Source: Alkalihalobacterium elongatum (GTDB lineage Bacteria; Bacillota; Bacilli; Bacillales; Bacillaceae_F). From it: 64,000 nt of DNA. The stretch lies in contig NZ_WMKZ01000021.1 of assembly GCF_019024285.1 (NCBI RefSeq), forward strand, positions 1 to 64,000, in the 5' to 3' direction. Made by a program: the position numbers and the translations under genes. The notes under the pieces were generated by a model. That model saw nothing but the letters and a program-made list of their open reading frames with translations. It was not told the DNA's origin and did not search any database. Below are positions 23,888 through 32,444 of this stretch, piece after piece. Position 1 is the first letter of the stretch; every line of letters begins with the position of its first letter.

Positions 23888-25243
23888 TTAACCAGTGAAG
23901 ACTTCTTCATCAGGGTAACGGATATTCGACTTTTTCGGTCTCGCTAGTGTAAACGCAAGTGTCAAAGGTCCAATTCGTCCGATAAACATCATTACAATAA
24001 TGACTTGTTTTCCAATTGGAGTTAGTTCGCCAGTTAACCCCATCGAAAGCCCAACCGTTCCGAAAGCAGAAAACACTTCAAAAACAATCATTAAGAATGG
24101 TGCATTTTCAGTAATAGTCAAAATAAATAACGTCATAAAAATAAACAATATACTAATAACAATAATCGCAAGTGCTCTAATCTTCGTTTGTTGTTTAATT
24201 GTACGATCAAATACAACCGTTTCGCCTTTTCCCCTTAAAAAAGTAATTGTCGCTAATACCATAACTAAGAACGTGGTTAGTTTAATCCCACTTGCTGTTG
24301 ATGCACTACCTGCTCCGATAAACATTAATAATAAAACTAGTAAGATCGATGCGGTTGTCATATCACCAATCTCTAATGTATTAAATCCTGCGGTTCTTGG
24401 TGTTACTGCTTGGAAATAAGCACCCCATAACTTATCAGATAGTGGTAAACTCCCTAATGTTAGTGGATTAGCATACTCTAAAACAAAAATAACTAGCATT
24501 GCAATGATATTAGTACCAATTGTTCCAACAATCATTAGCTTCGAATGTAAAGACAGTCGTCGAAAATTCTTTTTATACCATAAATCAGCTAATACGGTAA
24601 AACCAAGACCACCTGTGATGAACAAGCCCGTAATAACTAGGTTAACGACAGGGTCTCCAACATAACCAGAGAGACTGTCAGGCCATAGCGAAAATCCAGC
24701 ATTATTGAAGGCTGATATCGTATGAAACAGGCTTTGATACATCCCTTCCTGCCAACCGTACTCGGGTACCCACCTTAACGAAAGTATGGCGAAAGCGATA
24801 CTTTCTAAAATGAATGTAAAAATGATCAAGATTTTGATTAAGCGAACTAAACCACCTATTGAAGTTTGGTTAAATGCTTCTTGAATTAGGATCCGTTGTT
24901 GTAGCCCAACCTTTTTACCGAGCATCATGATAATCAGTACGGCAAAGGTCATGAGACCAAGACCACCTAGTTGAATAAGACACATGATAACCACTTGCCC
25001 AAACACCGTGTAGTCTGTTCCTGTATCAACAACCACTAATCCTGTAACCGTAATCGCAGATGTTGCAGTAAATAAGGCATCCAACCAAGAGATGTAGGTC
25101 GTTGATGCAACAGGTAACTTTAATAAAATAGTTCCGATAGCAATAAAAACGAGAAAGCTTAACGCTAAAATTTGTGGAGGGCTAAGATGTATCACTTTCC
25201 CCCTCATTTGGTTTGAAGAAAAGAAGGTAGACATTTTAATCAC
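23888..25243 (-). CDS. ktrB: Ktr/Trk potassium uptake membrane subunit
   Basis: A 451-aa polytopic protein of the TrkH/KtrB type. Four pore repeats each have a conserved glycine: SAITVTGLVVVDTG (first), FNNAGFSLWP (second), TPRTAGFNTLE (third) and FSAFGTVGLSMGL (fourth). It forms the Na+-assisted K+ channel that the cytoplasmic KtrA ring gates. Its start overlaps the ktrA stop by four bases, so the pair is translationally coupled. KtrAB and KtrCD cannot be told apart with certainty, but the joint operon and the riboswitch upstream fit KtrAB. Confidence 0.9.
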   Translation of the reverse strand: MIKMSTFFSSNQMRGKVIHLSPPQILALSFLVFIAIGTILLKLPVASTTYISWLDALFTATSAITVTGLVVVDTGTDYTVFGQVVIMCLIQLGGLGLMTFAVLIIMMLGKKVGLQQRILIQEAFNQTSIGGLVRLIKILIIFTFILESIAFAILSLRWVPEYGWQEGMYQSLFHTISAFNNAGFSLWPDSLSGYVGDPVVNLVITGLFITGGLGFTVLADLWYKKNFRRLSLHSKLMIVGTIGTNIIAMLVIFVLEYANPLTLGSLPLSDKLWGAYFQAVTPRTAGFNTLEIGDMTTASILLVLLLMFIGAGSASTASGIKLTTFLVMVLATITFLRGKGETVVFDRTIKQQTKIRALAIIVISILFIFMTLFILTITENAPFLMIVFEVFSAFGTVGLSMGLTGELTPIGKQVIIVMMFIGRIGPLTLAFTLARPKKSNIRYPDEEVFTG

Positions 25244-25896
25244 AGCCCCTCTTCTTCAAACCTTTTAAGATCATTCTTATGACCGATAACAATTAATATA
25301 TCTTTTTCTTCGATCAAACTAGAGGGAAATGGCGAAATATTGATATCTTTATCCCGTTTAATAGCTAAGATCGTACACCCAAACTTAGCACGAATATCTA
25401 GCTGTGCTAGTGATTTTCCTGATACTTTTTCTGTTGCGATTAATTCTACTATGCTGTATTCATCTGACAGTTCAATGTAATCAATAATTTTTTCAGATAC
25501 AATATGTTGAGCAATTCGAATACCCATATCTTGTTCTGGATGAACGATCCGGTCCGCACCGATTTTCTCAAGGACACGGTGATGATAGTAATTCTGTGCT
25601 TTAACCCAAACGTTTGTAACTCCCATTTCTTTGAGAATTAACGTACATAGAATACTAGATTGAATGTTGTCACCGATTGCTACGTTGACAAAGTCAAAAT
25701 TACGTATCCCAAGCGATTGCAATGCGTTCTCATCAGTACCATTTGCAATTACACTATGGGTTGAAAACTGCGTCAAATTATTGACTTTCTCCTCGTTCAT
25801 ATCAATTGCTAAGACGTCATGTCCTAATTTGTATAATTCTCTACAAACACTACTCCCAAATCTTCCAAGACCAATAACTGCAAACTGCTTTCTCAC
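25240..25896 (-). CDS. ktrA: Ktr potassium uptake regulatory subunit
   Basis: A 218-aa protein: RCK-N domain with FAVIGLGRFGSSVCREL (NAD/ATP-binding loop at about 5-21) and ANGTDENALQSLG, then an RCK-C domain from about 135. In KtrA/KtrC proteins the N-domain binds ATP/ADP and the C-domain c-di-AMP, which shuts the channel. Here the gene also has a c-di-AMP riboswitch in its leader, giving control at two levels. RBS AGGAGAGTAGAG. Confidence 0.9.
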   Translation of the reverse strand: MRKQFAVIGLGRFGSSVCRELYKLGHDVLAIDMNEEKVNNLTQFSTHSVIANGTDENALQSLGIRNFDFVNVAIGDNIQSSILCTLILKEMGVTNVWVKAQNYYHHRVLEKIGADRIVHPEQDMGIRIAQHIVSEKIIDYIELSDEYSIVELIATEKVSGKSLAQLDIRAKFGCTILAIKRDKDINISPFPSSLIEEKDILIVIGHKNDLKRFEEEGL

Positions 25897-25931
25897 TTTT
25901 CTCTACTCTCCTCTTACCTCTGTACCCATAC

Positions 25932-25962
25932 AAAAAAGACCATCACAAATAGAATGGTCTTT
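25932..25962 (-). terminator. riboswitch-controlled terminator before ktrA
   Basis: AAAGACCAT pairs with ATGGTCTTT; on the minus strand it is followed by TTTTTTG. It lies between the c-di-AMP aptamer and ktrA, the expected expression platform for an OFF switch. Confidence 0.88.
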
Positions 25963-25989
25963 GGCTTATCCATAGACCCTTCTCTCTAA

Positions 25990-26128
25990 TAGAAGTGTAA
26001 CGCTTACGAGGTTAGCTGTCGGATTAGGGACTGAGAGTATCCCCTCTTATTTCAAATAAGACTCACCCCAAGACATATTCCTATGTCAAAAATGGTTCCC
26101 CCGCTCGTAATAGATTCAGCGAATAAAA
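25990..26128 (-). ncRNA. c-di-AMP riboswitch (ydaO/yuaA family)
   Basis: On the minus strand the region contains the family's conserved blocks in order: GCGGGGGAACCA, GGGGTGAGTC, GGGGATACTCTCAGTCCC, then AATCCGACAGCTAACCTCGT and AAGCGTT. A terminator and ktrA follow. The family binds c-di-AMP and turns off genes for K+ uptake when c-di-AMP is high; yuaA of B. subtilis, the source of half the family name, is ktrA. Ends are approximate. Confidence 0.93.
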
Positions 26129-26217
26129 GGTACTAGGTATTAATTTGTTATTTATTATGGAGATAAATTTACTCCTCAAAACCAAAGTTGTCAATATCTA
26201 TTTTATAAAGAGATATT

Positions 26218-26265
26218 GGTGCCAGGCACCTTCAATCCGCTATTGCGCTAAAGGTGCCTGGCACC
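26218..26265. repeat. GGTGCCAGGCACC element, 48-bp copy 3
   Basis: The same outer palindromes as copies 2 and 4, with a diverged centre (TTCAATCCGCTATTGCGCTAAA). It supplies the last codons and the stop of the small frame at 26240-26413. Confidence 0.88.
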
Positions 26266-26413
26266 ATTTTACTTGAAAGTGTTTTTCTAATTCAGCAGAT
26301 GGCTCGATGCTTAATAAGCTCAAGACTGACTTCTGATAGCTTCGTTTCTCAGATGAGTCGTTCTTCTTAAGGTAACTTCGTTTTTCTTGCGTTTTTTTGA
26401 TTAATATAATCAT
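26240..26413 (-). CDS. possible 57-aa small protein ending in a repeat element
   Basis: ATG 26413 (GAAGGAACG upstream) reads 57 residues beginning MIILIKKTQEKRSYLKKNDS; the last eight (CQAPLAQ and neighbours) are encoded by the 48-bp element, which provides the stop. The central VLSLLSIEPSAELEKHFQ looks like real protein sequence. It may be a genuine small gene whose end was replaced when the element inserted, or a chance frame. Not recognised. Confidence 0.3.
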   Translation of the reverse strand: MIILIKKTQEKRSYLKKNDSSEKRSYQKSVLSLLSIEPSAELEKHFQVKWCQAPLAQ

Positions 26414-26465
26414 CGTACGTTCCTTCAAATAGTTTGCCCTCCTCCTTGGTAATCTCAACTATTTA

Positions 26466-27120
26466 CATCGTAATTTAACGAATGAAACGAAGGTCATCTT
26501 TAGGTCCAACTATTGAAATCCAATCCTATTATGAAAACGCCGTTTAAAGACAACACAAATAAACAGGAAAGATCCTGATAAAAACGCGTAGTCTTCAATT
26601 GATTGCTTTCGTAAATAGGTTTAGTACCATTTTGTTTGGTCACCCTTACGTTCATTAAATTAGGCTCTTTCTTATTAATTATTAAAGATTGTTTTTAAAC
26701 TGGATAAGTGAAGAGAAAGCTTGGTTGTTCACAGATACGTAAGGTAATCAGTAAAATGCAACAAAATAAACAAAAAGAGCCATTAATTAGTTTTACAATA
26801 AATTATATGCTAGATTTTGTAAATTGGTAACTTTAATATGTTAACAGATATTACTTTGTTCCCCTGTCAGATAATAGTTCACGACATCTGTATTCTAATT
26901 TCTAGGCTCTTTTTCAAAATTCATTTTTCTTAAATTGCCCTTATAACCTATCTAAGTTGTAATGTTACGGTTAGTAAGCTCGGAAAAATCAGCCTTCATT
27001 GTTCATCTGGGGTTATGTGATGGGTTCATGAGAGTTACTTTTTAAACAGTATTTCTTCTAATGTAAAAGTACACTCAATCGTTAGATCCTCTACAATATC
27101 TAAGCTCATTGGTAATACTA
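26466..27120. other. 650-base gap without a clear gene
   Basis: I see no credible frame on either strand. Three GGCTCTTT/AAAGAGCC words (26662-26671, about 26775-26784 and about 26903-26912) make weak inverted repeats that might be ends of lost insertion sequences or a MITE. No RNA motif was recognised. Confidence 0.4.
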
Positions 27121-27123
27121 CCT

Positions 27124-27665
27124 TTATTTCAATAGCTTAATAACTTTCTTAAATACATCCCCTTCAGCGATTTCCATTAATTCGAAAAGTGCTGTTTCAA
27201 CACACCTGTCATTTGAATTCCTGCAGCTTTCATTTTCTCTATCCCTATCTGCTTGTTTACTAATGTTCTAGAAGAAACTGCGTCAGTAACAACCTCGACC
27301 TCATACCCCATTTTCTTTAATCCATAGGCTGTTTGATAAACACAAACATGGGCTTCAATTCCAGCCACCAACAACTGACTTCGACCTTTTTTCTTTACTT
27401 CTTCTATAAATGCATTTGTTTTACAAGCGTCAAACGTAATTTTTCGAATTGGCGTTTGGTCTAGTAAAAGTTGAGATATTTCTTCTGTTGTTTTACCTAA
27501 GCCCTCTGGATATTGCTCTACCCATATGATTGGAATTTCCAATAGGATTAGACCTTGTATTAACTTCTTTAAATTAGTGATCATTGTTTCACTATCATGA
27601 ACAATTTCTGCCAACTTCCCCTGAACATCAACTAATACAAAAGCTGTATCTTGTTTTTTTAACAT
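27124..27665 (-). pseudogene. isochorismatase-family hydrolase with C-terminal frameshift
   Basis: The main frame (27177-27665, 162 aa) has the family's features: DVQGKLAEIV with the catalytic Asp, a Lys in IRKITFDACK, and the nucleophile Cys in GIEAHVCVYQTAYGL, closest to YcaC-type hydrolases. It ends MTGVLKQHFSN. Removing one base near 27192 restores TGVETALFELMEIAEGDVFK and a stop at 27124, exactly the C-terminus expected in YcaC relatives. So the gene carries a one-base insertion, removing about 27 residues from the last helix. The catalytic residues remain. Real mutation and sequencing error are both possible. RBS AGGAGGGAAATCA. Confidence 0.75.
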
Positions 27666-27836
27666 TGATTTCCCTCCTAAAAAATGGCATTTTTCTAATT
27701 ATATTTTAAAATATGCATTCATAAAACGGGTTTGACCTTCAAGCGATTGAAAAAAGTAATTTGCGACAATTAGAGTAATAGTTTAGGACTCAATGTTATA
27801 AATATTTATTAGTTTATTAAAAAGGAGCTGGAAATT

Positions 27837-28613
27837 CTGAAATTTACTCGTTTAGGTCATTCGATGTTTAAATTGGAAAGTCAAAGTGGTAAGAACTATT
27901 TAATTGATCCGTTTTTTTCAATGAATCCTGGCTGCGGGGATCTCGCTACTGAAGAATTTACGAAGAGTATAGATGTCGTTTTATTAACACATGCTCATTT
28001 TGATCATACAGAAGGTGTAAATGCATTTAAAGACTACAATCCAAACGTACAAATTATCGCACAATATGAACTAGCCTTACTCTTAATGAATGAGGGTTTT
28101 CCAAATGTTATGCCATTAAACTTTAGCGGAACATTAAAAACAGATGACGTCAGCATTACGATGGTACCTGCTTTACATACGAGCATGTACGCGGAGTTAT
28201 CTGACCAAGCAAAGTATGGTGGTGTTGCTGCTGGCTATGTACTTGAATTTACGAATGATAAAACGATTTATGTTTCTGGGGATACGGGCTTAACCCAAGA
28301 GATGAAAATTATTTCTGATTTATATCAACCACAAATTGCTCTCTTGTCCTGCTCTGATGTATTGACCATGGGTCCTAGAGAAGCAGAATATGCAGTACGC
28401 AACTTATTAGACGTTGACGTAGTCATTCCAGTTCATACATTTCCTAATGAAAAAGAAGCTGTAAGAGGTGATATTTTAAAGCAATTAAAAGAAGCGTTCC
28501 CCATTGTTGAGATGATGGTTGGAGCTGACCAAGAATTAGCAGAGCGATTAAAAGATCATAAAACAAAAGTTGTTATCTTTGGATTTGGTGAGACGAAAAT
28601 AATTAATTGTTAA
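27837..28613 (+). CDS. UPF0173-type metallo-beta-lactamase-fold hydrolase
   Basis: A metal-dependent hydrolase with THAHFDHTEG (HxHxDH, about residues 50-58), a later Asp/His in SGDTGL and a closing PVHTFPNEK, the UPF0173 pattern. The N-terminus LKFTRLGHSMFKLESQSGKN is conserved in the family, but only the M at 27864 is AUG. AAGGAG at 27822-27827 stands nine bases before CTG 27837 and six before ATT 27834, so I start at CTG. Starting at 27864 would remove the conserved GHS strand. The substrate is unknown. A 48-bp palindromic element follows the stop at once. Confidence 0.8.
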   Translation: MKFTRLGHSMFKLESQSGKNYLIDPFFSMNPGCGDLATEEFTKSIDVVLLTHAHFDHTEGVNAFKDYNPNVQIIAQYELALLLMNEGFPNVMPLNFSGTLKTDDVSITMVPALHTSMYAELSDQAKYGGVAAGYVLEFTNDKTIYVSGDTGLTQEMKIISDLYQPQIALLSCSDVLTMGPREAEYAVRNLLDVDVVIPVHTFPNEKEAVRGDILKQLKEAFPIVEMMVGADQELAERLKDHKTKVVIFGFGETKIINC

Positions 28614-28618
28614 TGTTT

Positions 28619-28666
28619 GGTGCCAGGCACCTTTAGCGCAACAGCGCATTAAAGGTGCCTGGCACC
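28619..28666. repeat. GGTGCCAGGCACC element, 48-bp copy 4
   Basis: Outer palindromes GGTGCCAGGCACC and GGTGCCTGGCACC around TTTAGCGCAACAGCGCATTAAA, almost identical to copy 2. It overlaps the last codons of the broken LysM protein and lies six bases after the stop of the metallo-hydrolase. Confidence 0.88.
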
Positions 28667-29832
28667 AAAACCTTTATTTATGAATCCGACAATTTTATTT
28701 TTGGAGTTCCAATGTGATTTTGTTGAAAGAGTTTCATTTAGTGTTCGAATTAAAACGTAAACTCTAGAATGAAGGATTTCTGGGTGTCGAGTAAGAGTAA
28801 TATTTTTTCTGTTTACTTTTGCTTTTTTACTATTTACGTTCATATTTATCGTTGTTTTCGTGTCTCTAACAGTTATTGCGTTTGTTGTTTTGCTCCAGCT
28901 ATAAGTCATCTTCAAGTTTTCTACCGTGCCTTTTAGTGGAACATAAACTGTTTTATTTCGTGAAAGTGGATTACCTTGTACATTAGCAACTTTCCCATTA
29001 ATTACTACCGCAATTTGACCATTAGCTGAAAGAGTTTGATTTAGTGTTAGTAAATTTGCATGTATAAACCCACGTGTTTTTCCTGACTGTATTCGATAGA
29101 AGTTACCTGTACGCCCAAGAATAGTAATGTTTTGACCTGAACGAACTTTCCCAACTATAGCAGAATTCGTTGTTGCACTTCTTCGAATATTGGCGACATT
29201 AACGTTAACCCTTGCTATCACTTGGGTCCCAACTTTTGCTGGTTTGACAGTGGTTTTTGCAGGTATTGGTTGAGTTGTCGGTTGTTGTATAGTGGGTTGA
29301 ATAGCAACAGGTTGTGGTTGAGCAATCGCTTGTTCCTTAATAGGTTCAGCAACAGGTTGAGACACTGGAATGAATAAAACTTGTCCAACAAGAAGGACAT
29401 CGGTAGTCAAGTTGTTAGCCGGTTTAATAGCCTGAACCGTTGTTCCAAATAGAAGAGACAGTTTCCATATGGTATCACCTGAAACAACCGTGTGGTAAAT
29501 CTCTCTTACTGTATTTTGATCTTGTTGATTTGCTGTTGAAGCTATATCATGTCGATGTAAGTCCCACTGATCCATGATTTTCCCAACAACATCCCTGTAA
29601 TAAATTCCACCTAGGTGGTTATATCCTGCGTTTGCAATTTCATAGAGATATTGTCTCGATGCTTCACGAACACCCCAACCATTGTTAATCCTAGATTGGT
29701 AGTTTTGATAGCAAACCGATAACGTTGGTTAACTAATAAAGTACCTGTTAGCAATTCAACTGAATGTTGATAGTAGAAAAGTTTGGTAGATTCGTAGAAA
29801 GAGAAGGTTAGGGGTAATACATAGGGGCTATT
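28649..29832 (-). pseudogene. LysM-SH3b cell-wall protein, truncated and frameshifted
   Basis: The longest open part (28649-29575 in coding terms, open further upstream) has a LysM domain (YHTVVSGDTIWKLSLLFGTT, about 45 residues), a Pro/Gln/Thr linker, an SH3b domain (VNVANIRRSATTNSAIVGKV) and a copper-amine-oxidase-N-like stalk domain (VVINGKVANVQGNPLSRNKT). The coding sense continues upstream without a start, through NNGWGVREASRQYLYEIANA and, in another frame, YYQHSVELLTGTLLVNQRYR, back to about 29832. So a frameshift near 29690 and a lost 5' end have disabled it. The 3' end runs into repeat copy 4. Likely once an exported wall hydrolase or wall-binding protein; the catalytic domain is not identifiable. 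Confidence 0.65.
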
Positions 29833-29902
29833 TTACACAATTTGGATTTAAAACATAAAAATAACCCCTTAATAGAGGTGGTTGTTCCCTTTAAAGTTAA
29901 AT

Positions 29903-29932
29903 AACCGCATGAATGGCTTCATTCATGCGGTT
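29903..29932 (-). terminator. terminator of the lipoprotein gene
   Basis: AACCGCATGAAT pairs perfectly with ATTCATGCGGTT around a six-base loop, 15 bases after the stop codon at 29948. Confidence 0.85.
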
Positions 29933-29947
29933 TATGTTTATCCTTCT

Positions 29948-30604
29948 TTATTCACCAGCTGCAATTGTTTCTAACATTGCCCAGAAGCTTGGTTCAGCTC
30001 CTTCAGCTGCTTCTTTACTTGGTAAGAACATTGTGAATTTATACAAGTTGCCATTGTACTCTTTTGCAACATGAACGATTGCTGTTGCCCCGCCTTCGAC
30101 AAGTTCAAGGATAGAATACTCTACATTTGCTAATGGAACATTATATCCTTCGTCAATTGTTCCTTGGGAATTTTCGATAATATGATTTTTTATTTCTTGA
30201 GCATCTACGCCCTTCCCTTGTGGATCAATTCGAACAAAAAACTCATCATCATAGTCCATCAATAAAACATCTTTCCCTGGTTCTTCAGACACTAAAGAGT
30301 AGCCTTCAAGGGCAAACAGCGAATAATTTAAGTCACTAACTTGTAAGTGGGCAACTCTCTTTTCAACTTGCCCTTCAATTTCCACTTCTAATTCTTTCAT
30401 TTCAGGTATCAAGAGCATTTCCTCATCATCGTTTACAGGTTCTTCAACACCCTCATTCGAGTCTTGATCCTCTCCTTCACCTGGTGTTTCTACAACTTCA
30501 CCCTCATTTGGTGTTTGTGCCTCTTCTTCTGGTGTAGCAGTTCCACAGGCTACTAGTGCCCCAATAAGTAGGGTTGCTGTAACGAATAATTTTAGTTTTT
30601 TCAT
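29948..30604 (-). CDS. lipoprotein of unknown function
   Basis: A 218-aa protein with a lipoprotein signal (MKKLKLFVTATLLIGALVAC; Cys20). A very acidic linker of about 45 residues (Glu, Asp, Pro, Thr) and a folded C-terminal domain (VSDLNYSLFALEGYSLVSEE to the end) follow. It would be anchored on the outer membrane face. ATG 30604 is chosen because GGGGGAATTATCT lies directly before it. The domain resembles small Bacillus lipoproteins with no assigned role. It has its own terminator. Confidence 0.7.
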   Translation of the reverse strand: MKKLKLFVTATLLIGALVACGTATPEEEAQTPNEGEVVETPGEGEDQDSNEGVEEPVNDDEEMLLIPEMKELEVEIEGQVEKRVAHLQVSDLNYSLFALEGYSLVSEEPGKDVLLMDYDDEFFVRIDPQGKGVDAQEIKNHIIENSQGTIDEGYNVPLANVEYSILELVEGGATAIVHVAKEYNGNLYKFTMFLPSKEAAEGAEPSFWAMLETIAAGE

Positions 30605-30719
30605 AGATAATTCCCCCAAGTGATTTTAATTTGGCTGTTTTCTTAAACTTTGTTGCTAGGTGACAATACTACGATTTACGGAGAGTAAAAAAAGTAAGTT
30701 TCACTTCAAACATTTTGTA

Positions 30720-30880
30720 GAACGGACAACCCTAATCTATCAGCAACCTCTGTTCCATATTGCTAGTCTGCTTTGGAAAAGTGATTAACTAGCCGAAATT
30801 TAATTTCTTCATTGTTCGTTTAAAGTCCTGTCACCGTTACTAGGTACCCATTTGTATGTATTGGTTCCATTACCATTTAT
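30720..30880 (-). pseudogene. catalase remnant
   Basis: Two fragments in different frames read like catalase. NGNGTNTYKWVPSNGDRTLN (30818-30877) corresponds to the conserved 'M-H-G-x-x-T-x-T-Y-K-W-V-N' strand. NNEEIKFRLVNHFSKAD, then a stop, then QYGTEVADRLGLSV, corresponds to the C-terminal 'NHFxxAD.eYG.rVAdgLGl' end. Some 200 residues between them are missing. No function can remain. From family memory; a protein search would settle it. Confidence 0.55.
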
Positions 30881-30884
30881 TATG

Positions 30885-31300
30885 GTATGTTATAGGAGGT
30901 CCGCGATCCCCCAGTTAATAAGTAACTTGATGAAGGGCATGAGGTGATGGAATTCCTGATAAGTTTATTTATATCTCCCTCATCATTCACTCTCCTAGTC
31001 TAGCTATATTGGTTTTACTCCCCTATACAAAAGGTAACATTATTACATTTTATATCCAATCAGGTTATACCCTGATCTATACATTCAAAAACCACCAAAA
31101 TTCTTAGGGATTTAACCTAAAAATTGGGTAATGTCCTATACTTTTTTCTTACCGTCGAAAACCAAAGAACAGCAATCTTTAAAAATAGAGCCTAATAATT
31201 TGTAATTATAGGATCATTCATTTCATAAAATGAGAGAAAATAAATCGGTTTAGTTTAAGAGGGTGTATTTTAATACGTGCAAGACTTGTTTTTAATTAGC
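30885..31300. other. 400-base gap without a clear gene
   Basis: This separates the catalase remnant from the LD-carboxypeptidase-like gene. I see no credible frame or known RNA motif. More catalase-like debris may reach to about 30960 (GGSRTSYNIP in one frame), but it is too weak to claim. Confidence 0.4.
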
Positions 31301-31319
31301 AAGACAAGGAGCGGATCAT

Positions 31320-32243
31320 ATGTCAATAAAACCACCTCGTTTACAAAGTGAAGATACGATTGGCTTAGTTACACTCGGTAGTCCTCTTGATGCGAATATT
31401 ACAAATTCAAGGATTGAAACGCTGCAAAATATGGGGTTCAATATAGCTTATGGGAGACACGTTTATTCTTGGCAAGGCATTGCAGCTGCGCCTGCTGAGC
31501 AACGTGCGGAGGACTTAATGAATATGTTTAGGGACCCTAATGTAAAAATGATCTTACCGACTCGCGGTGGCACTTCTGTTCAAACGATCTTTCCGTATCT
31601 TGATTTCGATGAAATAAAAGCAAATCCTAAAATTATTTCAGGTTATAGTGATATTACTGTGCTACTTAATGCTTTGTATCAATTTAGTGATTTAACGACC
31701 TTCCATAGTTTAATGCTTATCGATTTCCGACCAGATACACCAACTTATAATTTTAATCAATTTTTTGCAGTTACTTCTACACTTACGTCTCCTAGGGTTA
31801 TCGAAAATCCACCAGATATGCCTCAAGTTAGTTTAGTTCCAGGTAATGTAACAGGGCCAATTATTGGGGGCAACTTGGCTTCATTAGTCAATACACTCGG
31901 TACTCCTTATGAAATAGACACTGTAGGGAAAATTTTATTTCTTGAAGAAATTAATGCACCGACAACGATGATTTTTCGCTACTTTACTCAACTTTTAATG
32001 GCAGGAAAATTTGATGATTGCATCGGTATTGTTATGGGTGAATGTTCGAATTGTCTCGTTTCTTACGGAACATCTTATGAAGATTTAATTAATGAATGGC
32101 TCGTCCCATTAGGTAAGCCTTTAATGACTAATTTGGCTACTGGTCATGGTTTTTATAAGGCTGCGATTCCAATTGGAGCTACAGTTAATTTAAATACGAC
32201 CGAAAATACATTAACCGTTATGGAGCCAACTGTTTCACCTTAA
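31320..32243 (+). CDS. S66-family LD-carboxypeptidase / MccF-like peptidase
   Basis: A 307-aa protein of the S66 fold. The nucleophile lies in SGYSDITVL (Ser about residue 117), the acid in LFLEEINAP (about 217) and the His in NLATGHGFYKAAIPIG (about 280), all in the order of LdcA. The family removes the terminal D-Ala from murein tetrapeptides or cleaves microcin-C-type conjugates; sequence alone cannot decide which. No signal peptide, so it is cytoplasmic. RBS AAGGAGCGGATCAT. It is monocistronic with a terminator. Confidence 0.85.
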   Translation: MSIKPPRLQSEDTIGLVTLGSPLDANITNSRIETLQNMGFNIAYGRHVYSWQGIAAAPAEQRAEDLMNMFRDPNVKMILPTRGGTSVQTIFPYLDFDEIKANPKIISGYSDITVLLNALYQFSDLTTFHSLMLIDFRPDTPTYNFNQFFAVTSTLTSPRVIENPPDMPQVSLVPGNVTGPIIGGNLASLVNTLGTPYEIDTVGKILFLEEINAPTTMIFRYFTQLLMAGKFDDCIGIVMGECSNCLVSYGTSYEDLINEWLVPLGKPLMTNLATGHGFYKAAIPIGATVNLNTTENTLTVMEPTVSP

Positions 32244-32256
32244 TTGAAGGATGTCT

Positions 32257-32288
32257 AAAAAACAGTGTTTACATAAGCGCTGTTTTTT
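32257..32288 (+). terminator. terminator after the S66 peptidase gene
   Basis: AAAAAACAG pairs with CTGTTTTTT, with a further G-C pair inside. Confidence 0.85.
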
Positions 32289-32444
32289 AGTTTGTTTTTA
32301 AATTAAAGCATTCTTTATTGTCATCTAATTCATAATCTACATAATTGCTCCATTCAATGAGAGACCGTATAGTTTGTTATTCTTTTGGTTAATATACTAC
32401 GTGTAAGTTGGTCTAAACACACTATTTCCTAGGAGGGTTTTTAC

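Noticed and set aside
24000-24419. 139-codon plus-strand frame opposite ktrB
   Set aside because: It is the complement of conserved TrkH helices; no RBS and no family.
27032-27110. 24-codon frame (MSLDIVEDLTIECTF...) downstream of the isochorismatase
   Set aside because: Very short, weak RBS and no support beyond an ATG.
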